A program made the position numbers and the translations under genes. From positions 1-5,490 of the forward strand of contig DAIQOP010000266.1 in the NCBI GenBank assembly GCA_036787815.1: a stretch of 5,490 bases of DNA, given 5' to 3'. The stretch comes from DATBAK01 sp036787815. GTDB lineage: Bacteria > Actinomycetota > Acidimicrobiia > IMCC26256 > PALSA-610. The notes beneath the pieces were generated by a model that was not told where the DNA came from, did not search any database, and worked only from the letters and a program-made list of their open reading frames with translations. Within the stretch, counting starts at the first letter, position 1. The number at the start of each line of letters is the position of its first letter. Below are positions 1-4,828 of this stretch, piece by piece.

Positions 1-2
1 CG

Positions 3-1190
3 GCGTGGGTCACCGTCGGCGGCCGATCCGCTTCGGAGGCGATGCTGTTCGCGATCACGGTCGTGGTCGTCACCTGCCCCGACGCCCTCGGTCTGGCCAC
101 CCCCACCGCGGTCATGGTCGGTACCGGTCTCGGCGCCCAGCGGGGCGTGCTCTTCAAGCATGCGACCGGTATCGAGACCGCGGCCCGTATCGACACGGTC
201 GTCATGGACAAGACCGGCACCCTCACCAAGGGCGAACCCGAGGTCACCGACCTGTTCGTCGACGGGGTCGACGAAAACGAGCTGCTCCACCTCGTCACGG
301 CCGTCGAGCGCGAGTCCGAACATCCCCTGGCCGAGGCAGTCGTTCGCTACGCCGACGAGCATGGCGTCGAACGGGCCACGGCGTCGGACTTCGAGAACGT
401 GCCCGGCCACGGTGCGGTCGCCACCGTCGATGGCCACCGCGTGGTCGTGGGCAACCGACGCCTCTTCGAACGTGAAGGCATCGACCTCGCCGAACTGGCC
501 GCCCACCGCGACGAGCTCGCGAACGGGGGGCGCACCGCGGTCGCGGTCGCCGTGGACGGGCGCGCCGCCGCTGTTATCGGCATCGCCGACGCCGCGCGCC
601 CGACTGCCGCGGCGGCTGTGACGTCCTTGCACGAGCTCGGTGTCGAGGTCGTGATGCTTACCGGCGACAACGAGGCCACGGCGCGCCGTATCGCCGGGCA
701 GCTGGGGATCGACACCGTCATCGCCGAAGTAGTCCCGGGCGACAAAGCAGCCAAGGTCGCCGAGCTGCAGGCCCAGGGCAAGAAGGTCGCGATGGTCGGC
801 GACGGCGTCAACGACGCCCCGGCCCTCGCCCAAGCCGACCTCGGCATCGCCATCGGCGCCGGCACCGACGTCGCGATCGAGACCGCCGACGTCGTGCTCA
901 TGCGCTCCGATCCCCTCGACGTCGCGATCGCCCTGCGCATCGGGCGCGGAACGTTGCGAAAGATGCGCCAGAACCTCGGATGGGCCATCGGCTACAACGC
1001 GATCGCGCTGCCCATCGCTGCGGGTGTGTTCGAACCAGCTTTCGGTCTGATCCTGCGACCCGAGATCGCTGCGTTGTCAATGTCGGGATCGAGCTTCCTC
1101 GTCGCTGTCAACGCGGTGCTCCTCAAACGGCTCCGCCTTCCCGCCGCGCCCGTTATGATTGACGCTACTTACCCCATGGGGGTATCATAG
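3..1190 (+). CDS. P1B-type heavy-metal (probably copper) translocating ATPase, C-terminal part, 5' end outside window
   Basis: This is an inner-membrane P-type ATPase that would export a soft metal ion using ATP. The frame is open from the left edge, and about 395 codons are visible. Seen in order: the end of membrane helix 6 with a CPD motif (codons 75-83), the phosphorylated Asp in DKTGT (codon 207), the SEHP nucleotide-site motif (His codon 321), TGDN (660-671), GDGVNDA (798 onward), helix 7 with Tyr-Asn (993-998) and helix 8 with MSGSS (1080 onward). The Tyr-Asn and MSxSS residues are those of Cu(I) pumps of the P1B-1 type. The second Cys of the usual CPC is Asp, so copper as substrate is likely but not certain. 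Metal-binding domains, helices 1-5 and the actuator domain lie outside the window. The last eleven codons are also the promoter and operator of the next operon. The downstream copper genes support a copper role. Confidence 0.93.
   Translation, partial: AWVTVGGRSASEAMLFAITVVVVTCPDALGLATPTAVMVGTGLGAQRGVLFKHATGIETAARIDTVVMDKTGTLTKGEPEVTDLFVDGVDENELLHLVTAVERESEHPLAEAVVRYADEHGVERATASDFENVPGHGAVATVDGHRVVVGNRRLFEREGIDLAELAAHRDELANGGRTAVAVAVDGRAAAVIGIADAARPTAAAAVTSLHELGVEVVMLTGDNEATARRIAGQLGIDTVIAEVVPGDKAAKVAELQAQGKKVAMVGDGVNDAPALAQADLGIAIGAGTDVAIETADVVLMRSDPLDVAIALRIGRGTLRKMRQNLGWAIGYNAIALPIAAGVFEPAFGLILRPEIAALSMSGSSFLVAVNAVLLKRLRLPAAPVMIDATYPMGVS
1159..1188 (+). promoter_or_regulatory. Promoter of the copper chaperone-copA operon
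   Basis: The -35 element TTGACG (1159-1164) and the -10 element TATCAT (1183-1188) are 18 bases apart, close to sigma-70/HrdB-type consensus. The promoter lies wholly inside the 3' end of the upstream ATPase gene; the -10 even covers the first base of its TAG stop. Initiation would be expected near 1194-1196, which coincides with an in-frame GTG at 1195, so the transcript may be leaderless or have only about six leader bases. Copper control is inferred from the operator sitting in the spacer. Confidence 0.7.
1170..1184 (+). promoter_or_regulatory. CsoR-type copper operator (TACCCC-ATG-GGGGTA)
   Basis: Six-base arms TACCCC and GGGGTA form a perfect inverted repeat around ATG. This matches the G/C-tract inverted repeats, of the TACCC-n-GGGTA type, known for CsoR copper repressors. 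It fills the promoter spacer and touches the -10 element, so a bound repressor would block RNA polymerase. A csoR gene is encoded 2.5 kb downstream at 3672-3953, which makes it the obvious regulator. Confidence 0.8.
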
Positions 1191-1200
1191 GAAGGTGAGC

Positions 1201-1422
1201 ATGCAAGTCTTCACGGTCGAGGGAATGAGTTGCGGGCACTGCGTGAACGCGGTGACCGAGCAGATCTCGAGCCTGGACGGCGTTCAGCGTGTTGACGTCG
1301 ACCTGGGGACCGGGGCCGTCACGGTGATGGCGCTTCGTGAGCTCGACGAGCTCGAAGTCGGGGCCGCGGTCGAGGAGGCCGGTTACGAGCTCGTGCGTGA
1401 CGCGCCGGCATCGGGTCGATGA
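1201..1422 (+). CDS. copZ: Small copper chaperone, heavy-metal-associated (HMA) domain, CopZ-like
   Basis: This is a 73-residue cytosolic protein made of one HMA (ferredoxin-like) domain. It would bind Cu(I) and hand it to the ATPase encoded next to it. The metal-site motif GMSCGHC places the ligands at Cys11 and Cys14, and the hydrophobic pattern and length fit a beta-alpha-beta-beta-alpha-beta fold. The stop overlaps the copA start by four bases (ATGA, 1419-1422), which suggests translational coupling. Start choice: ATG 1201 begins MQVFTVEGM, the usual place for this family. An in-frame GTG at 1195 would add two residues and lies at the predicted transcription start, so a leaderless GTG start is a real alternative. 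A purine-rich stretch (AGGAAGG, 1189-1195) precedes it but may lie outside the mRNA. The gene is driven by the CsoR-controlled promoter at 1159-1188. The His in CGHC is common in CopZ-like proteins and does not exclude other soft metals. Confidence 0.9.
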   Translation: MQVFTVEGMSCGHCVNAVTEQISSLDGVQRVDVDLGTGAVTVMALRELDELEVGAAVEEAGYELVRDAPASGR

Positions 1423-3677
1423 CGACGGTCGAGGGATCCGCTCCGAAGGCGGTCGACCTCGACATCGGTGGGATGACGTGCGCGTCGTGTGCGGCGCGTA
1501 TCGAGAAGCGTCTCAACCGGATCGACGGTGTGCATGCGACGGTGAACTACGCAACGGAGCGTGCCCACGCCGTGTTGCCGGCGGGCGTGAATGCCGAGGA
1601 GCTCATCGCGCAGGTCGTTGCGATCGGATACTCGGCGCACCTTCCGAGGCCCGTCCCGTCGCGGTCTGATCAAGGCGCGGCAAGACCGCCCGATGACGAC
1701 GACGCGACGCATCAATTGCTGGTGCGTGTCGTCGTGTCGGCGCTGCTCTCGGCACCGGTGCTCGTGCTCGCCATGGTCTCGGCGTTCCAGTTCCGTAACT
1801 GGCAGTGGTTGAGCTTGACGCTTGCCGCGCCCGTGGTCGTATGGGGCGGCGCACCGTTCCATCGCGCTGCATGGGCGAACCTGCGTCACCATGCGGCAAC
1901 GATGGACACGCTGATCTCTCTCGGGACGCTCGCCGCGTTCGGGTGGTCGTTGTACGCCCTGTTCTTCGGCGACGCGGGCATGCCGGGCATGAAGATGCGA
2001 TTCACGCTCGGCGTCGCCCGCGGCGCGGGCCGCAACGAGATCTACCTCGAGGTCGCTGCGGCGGTCACGGTGTTCATCCTGGCCGGGCGCTACTTCGAAG
2101 CGCGGGCGAAACGGCGTTCCGGGGCGGCGCTGCGCGAGCTGCTCGAGCTGGGAGCGAAGGACGTTGCCGTCTTACGCGAGGGTGTCGAGTCGCGGGTGGC
2201 GATCGGCGAGCTGCGCGTCGGCGACCTGTTCGTGGTGCGGCCGGGGGAGAAGGTCGCGACCGACGGCGTCGTGCATGACGGGACGTCCGCGATCGATGCA
2301 TCGCTGCTCACCGGCGAATCAGTGCCGCTCGAGGTGGGTGCGGGTGATGCGGTGACCGGCGCGACAGTCAATGTCGGTGGGCGCCTGATCGTGCGCGCCG
2401 AGCGCATCGGGGACGACACCGCGCTCGCGCAGATCGCGCGTCTCGTCACCGACGCCCAATCGGGGAAGGCGCCGGTGCAGCGCCTGGCCGATCGGATTTC
2501 GGCGGTGTTCGTCCCGCTCGTGATCGCACTCGCGGTTGCGACGCTACTGGGGTGGCTGGCACTGGGGGAGGGTGGAACGGCTGCTTTCACCGCTGCGGTC
2601 TCGGTGCTCATCATCGCGTGCCCATGCGCGCTCGGTCTTGCGACTCCGACCGCCTTGTTGGTCGGTACGGGTCGGGGCGCGCAGCTCGGCATCCTCATCA
2701 AGGGTCCGGAGATTCTGGAGTCGACGCGCGCCGTGGACACGGTCGTTCTCGACAAGACGGGCACGGTCACGACTGGGCACATGAAGCTGGTCGATGTCGT
2801 GATTGCAGGCGGAGAGCTCATGGACACCGTGATGCGCGTCGTCGGCTCACTCGAGGACGCGTCCGAGCACCCGATCGCGCGTGCGATCGCCGATGGTGCA
2901 CGCGAACGCGTCGGGTCGCTCCCCACGCCCGACACGTTCGCGAATCAAGCGGGGCTCGGCGTCGAAGGCGTGGTCGACGGTCTGTCCGTGCTCGTCGGAC
3001 GTGAACGGCTGCTCAGCGAACGCGAGCTCGAGTTGCCGCCCGAGCTGCGCGACGCCAAGGACCGCGCCGAGGCCCTCGGTCGGACTCCTGTCCTCGCGGG
3101 GTGGGACGGACGCGTCCGCGCCGTGTTCGTTGTCGCCGACACGATCAAACCGACGAGCGCCGAAGCGATTGCACAGTTGCGCCGGCTCGGGCTCACGCCC
3201 GTGCTGCTGACGGGCGACAACGGACGCACGGCTCGCGCCGTTGGCGCCGAACTCGGCATCGACGACGTGATAGCCGAGGTACTGCCCGCCGAAAAGGTGG
3301 AAGTCGTACGCAAGCTGCAGGCCGAGGGCAAGGTCGTCGCGATGGTGGGCGACGGGGTCAACGACGCGGCCGCGCTGGCGCTATCGGACCTCGGGATCGC
3401 GATGGGCACCGGAACCGATGTCGCCATCGAGGCGAGCGATCTCACACTCGTGCGGAGCGACCTTCGCGCGGTCGCCGACGCGATCCGACTCTCGAGACGA
3501 ACGCTCGCGACGATCAAGGGCAACTTGTTCTGGGCGTTCGCCTACAACGTCGCCGCGATCCCGCTCGCCGTCGCCGGTCTTCTCAACCCGGTCATCGCCG
3601 GCGCGGCGATGGCATGCTCGAGCGTCTTCGTCGTGTCGAACAGCCTGCGCCTGCGTCGATTCCGCGCTGGCTCATGA
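1419..3677 (+). CDS. copA: Cu(I)-exporting P1B-1-type ATPase, CopA/Ctp-like, complete
   Basis: This 752-residue inner-membrane pump expels Cu(I) from the cytosol with ATP. Domains in order: one N-terminal HMA domain with GMTCASC (ligands Cys21 and Cys24); an acidic linker (about 77-98); helices 1-4 (about 99-225); actuator loop with TGES at 298-301; helices 5 and 6 (about 360-415) with Cu site C401-P-C403; phosphorylated Asp445 in DKTGT; SEHP; TGDN at 598; GDGVND at 644-649; helix 7 with Y709-N710; helix 8 with M731 and S734-S735. CPC, YN and MxxSS together define the Cu(I) class P1B-1. A Met-rich segment, MPGMKM, follows helix 3 and probably faces outward. The ATG overlaps the chaperone stop, so the two are one operon under the CsoR site at 1170. 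The stop region overlaps the convergent csoR stop. All catalytic motifs are intact; length is normal. The ending FVVSNSLRLRRF resembles mycobacterial CtpA/CtpB-type pumps as I recall them. Confidence 0.96.
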   Translation: MTTVEGSAPKAVDLDIGGMTCASCAARIEKRLNRIDGVHATVNYATERAHAVLPAGVNAEELIAQVVAIGYSAHLPRPVPSRSDQGAARPPDDDDATHQLLVRVVVSALLSAPVLVLAMVSAFQFRNWQWLSLTLAAPVVVWGGAPFHRAAWANLRHHAATMDTLISLGTLAAFGWSLYALFFGDAGMPGMKMRFTLGVARGAGRNEIYLEVAAAVTVFILAGRYFEARAKRRSGAALRELLELGAKDVAVLREGVESRVAIGELRVGDLFVVRPGEKVATDGVVHDGTSAIDASLLTGESVPLEVGAGDAVTGATVNVGGRLIVRAERIGDDTALAQIARLVTDAQSGKAPVQRLADRISAVFVPLVIALAVATLLGWLALGEGGTAAFTAAVSVLIIACPCALGLATPTALLVGTGRGAQLGILIKGPEILESTRAVDTVVLDKTGTVTTGHMKLVDVVIAGGELMDTVMRVVGSLEDASEHPIARAIADGARERVGSLPTPDTFANQAGLGVEGVVDGLSVLVGRERLLSERELELPPELRDAKDRAEALGRTPVLAGWDGRVRAVFVVADTIKPTSAEAIAQLRRLGLTPVLLTGDNGRTARAVGAELGIDDVIAEVLPAEKVEVVRKLQAEGKVVAMVGDGVNDAAALALSDLGIAMGTGTDVAIEASDLTLVRSDLRAVADAIRLSRRTLATIKGNLFWAFAYNVAAIPLAVAGLLNPVIAGAAMACSSVFVVSNSLRLRRFRAGS

Positions 3678-3953
3678 ACGAACGAGCCGAGCGATCGCGG
3701 CGGAGGCCTCGGCGACCTTCTCGTCGGCTTCCGGACCGCCGGCGTCGATGGCCTCGCGCACGCAGTGGTTCAGGTGGTCATCGATCAGCGCCAGCGCGAC
3801 TGATTGCAGGGCCCGCGTGGCGGCCGATATCTGAGTGAGGATGTCGATGCAGTAGCGATCCTCTTCGATCATCGCTTGCAGGCCACGGATCTGGCCTTCG
3901 ACACGTCGCAACCGCTTGAGGTAATCGTCCTTCGTCTCGCCGTAGCCGAACAT
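3672..3953 (-). CDS. csoR: Copper-sensing transcriptional repressor CsoR
   Basis: This 93-residue all-helical DNA-binding repressor belongs to the CsoR/RcnR (DUF156) family. The family sequence RLRRVEGQIRGLQAMIEEDRYC is plainly visible. The copper ligands Cys35, His60 and Cys64 have exactly the spacing of the Cys-His-Cys site of Mycobacterium tuberculosis CsoR, with Tyr next to the first Cys, so it should sense Cu(I) rather than nickel or formaldehyde. When copper binds, DNA affinity falls and the chaperone-copA operon is expressed. Start choice: ATG at 3953 is preceded on its strand by GAAGGA (3965-3960), six bases away. A longer frame to 4049 adds a low-complexity extension absent from the family and would begin upstream of the likely promoter. 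Its stop overlaps the copA stop tail to tail (3672-3677), so the genes are convergent with no terminator between them. A candidate operator at 3991-4005 suggests autoregulation. Confidence 0.95.
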   Translation of the reverse strand: MFGYGETKDDYLKRLRRVEGQIRGLQAMIEEDRYCIDILTQISAATRALQSVALALIDDHLNHCVREAIDAGGPEADEKVAEASAAIARLVRS

Positions 3954-3986
3954 GTTTCGTCCTTCTCTGCGCCTGTGCCGGTTCCG

Positions 3987-4005
3987 ATCATACCCGGGGA
4001 GGGTG
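3987..4005 (-). promoter_or_regulatory. Probable csoR promoter -10 and CsoR operator
   Basis: Read on the minus strand, an imperfect inverted repeat CACCC-TCCCC-GGGTA (4005-3991) runs straight into a TATGAT -10 hexamer (3992-3987). This is the same 19-base layout as the chaperone promoter, where the operator runs into TATCAT. No good -35 is visible. Transcription would begin near 3980, leaving a leader of about 27 bases that carries the ribosome site. The remaining intergenic DNA, up to 4213, shows no other clear element; a weak TTGCGT/TAGACC pair near 4110-4140 could serve the tyrosinase remnant but is not convincing. Confidence 0.6.
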
Positions 4006-4213
4006 TCGCGGATGGCGGGTCGCCGACCCGGGCTCACACGATCGTCCACGACGTACCTCTGCTCGACACCGGGGCCACGGAACCATCACCACGAACGCCG
4101 TCGCGCGTTTTGCGTCCCGTTTGCTTCTCGGCACTAGACCCACCTTCGAGGTCGCTGGAACGTCGCTCCGACTCGGACGTCATCGTTTCGGAACGTTTCG
4201 TGGGGGACAGGCC

Positions 4214-4425
4214 ATGAGTGGACCCGGTCGTCGCAATTTCGCGCATCTCAGTGCCCCCGAGCAGGCGGCGTACGTCAACGCCGTGCGCCGGCTCGACCTG
4301 CACACATACGTCGACGGCGTGTCGTGGTGGGACAAACAGGACCAGATCCACCAGGCACACACAATCACGGCGGACCGTCGTTCATCCCGTGGCACCGAGA
4401 GCTGTGCAACCGCTACGAGAAGCTG
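4214..4425 (+). pseudogene. Tyrosinase (type-3 copper oxidase) gene remnant, frameshifted and truncated
   Basis: Bacterial tyrosinases oxidise phenols with a two-copper centre, and full proteins are usually 250 residues or more. Here ATG 4214, preceded by GGGGGAC with five bases between, opens a reading that ends ...WWDKQDQIHQA at 4357. The homology then continues in another frame from 4360 as HNHGGPSFIPWHRELCNRYE, the CuA copper-binding signature of the family. Restoring one base in the GGCACACACAATC stretch (4353-4365) would join the two parts, so a single-base deletion is the simplest explanation. After Lys-Leu (4425) the family sequence stops, and the second frame ends at TGA 4462-4464. 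All of the CuB half is missing. The unshifted frame ends at 4489 without homology. The start faces away from csoR and shares its upstream region. Being a copper enzyme beside copper genes, it may once have been part of the locus; that link is inferred. Confidence 0.8.
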
Positions 4426-4786
4426 GGGTCTGCTGCATGTTCGGTTGACGGTGGTTGTGACTGATCCTGCTGCTTGGTCTGGCGCATGACCAGCTATTCG
4501 GCATGACGTCTTCAGTCGCCGATCGAGTACGCGAATGGTCGCCCGTGGAGTCGGCGCGAGCGGCCGCAGGGTTCCCGCGGCGGCGCGGGCCTGTGGGCTG
4601 CGACTTCGCCGCGGCTCATCCAAGACGGAAGCCGAGTTCGGCTCACCTCACTCCGCGGGGCTGGCGCGGGGTTCGAGACGTTTCCGGCCGCCCGTCCGTA
4701 CTCCCGCGGGGTTGGCGCGGGGTTGGACGACCACCGCCCGAACGGCACGCGTCGAAAACGTCAATGAAACCAGGCACTATCCCGAG
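4426..4786. other. Gene-poor region between tyrosinase break and tRNA fragment
   Basis: I see no supportable gene here. Open frames exist on both strands, but their translations are rich in Arg, Ala, Pro and Ser and match no family I know. The left end begins GGGTCTGCTGCATG (4426-4439), exactly where tyrosinase homology stops; this loosely resembles IS6-family insertion-sequence ends, but there is no transposase and no inverted partner. A small TGGTC/GACCA inverted repeat lies at 4475-4492, and two imperfect GC-rich direct repeats at 4651-4727. Confidence 0.55.
4651..4727. repeat. Two imperfect GC-rich direct repeats, about 26 bases each, 50 bases apart
   Basis: Copy one (4651-4676) and copy two (4701-4727) share CCGCGGGG, a C or T, then TGGCGCGGGGTT. 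They differ by one inserted C near the start, that C/T change and one base near the end. The pair could be a degenerate tandem duplication with a 50-base unit. No coding frame or known element explains it. Confidence 0.6.
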
Positions 4787-4828
4787 AGCGGGTGACGGGA
4801 ATCGAACCCGCATGACCAGCTTGGAAGG
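4787..4828 (-). other. 3' fragment of tRNA-Gly(UCC), probable integration attachment site scar
   Basis: On the minus strand these 42 bases read as the 3' part of a tRNA-Gly. They comprise the anticodon loop CTTCCAA (4827-4821, anticodon TCC at 4825-4823), the 3' strand of the anticodon stem GCTGG (4820-4816), the variable loop (4815-4812), a complete T arm with GGTTCGATTCC, the acceptor 3' strand CACCCGC (4794-4788) and discriminator T (4787). No CCA is encoded. The sequence stops matching at 4829: the paired anticodon strand, D arm and 5' acceptor strand are absent, so no functional tRNA can be made. A clean 3' fragment of this kind is the usual product of tyrosine-recombinase integration into a tRNA gene. 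The intact copy would be elsewhere in the genome. Confidence 0.85.

Noticed and set aside
347..988. 213-codon minus-strand frame opposite the first ATPase
   Set aside because: It lies fully antisense to conserved P-type ATPase motifs and is an effect of high GC; low-complexity Ser/Ala/Thr composition.
2090..2935. 281-codon minus-strand frame opposite copA
   Set aside because: Antisense to an intact, motif-rich gene and Ser/Thr/Pro-rich, as expected from a GC-rich shadow.
3954..4049. Longer csoR start giving a 125-residue protein
   Set aside because: The 32-residue extension is unlike the family, and a good ribosome site stands just before ATG 3953, downstream of the likely promoter.
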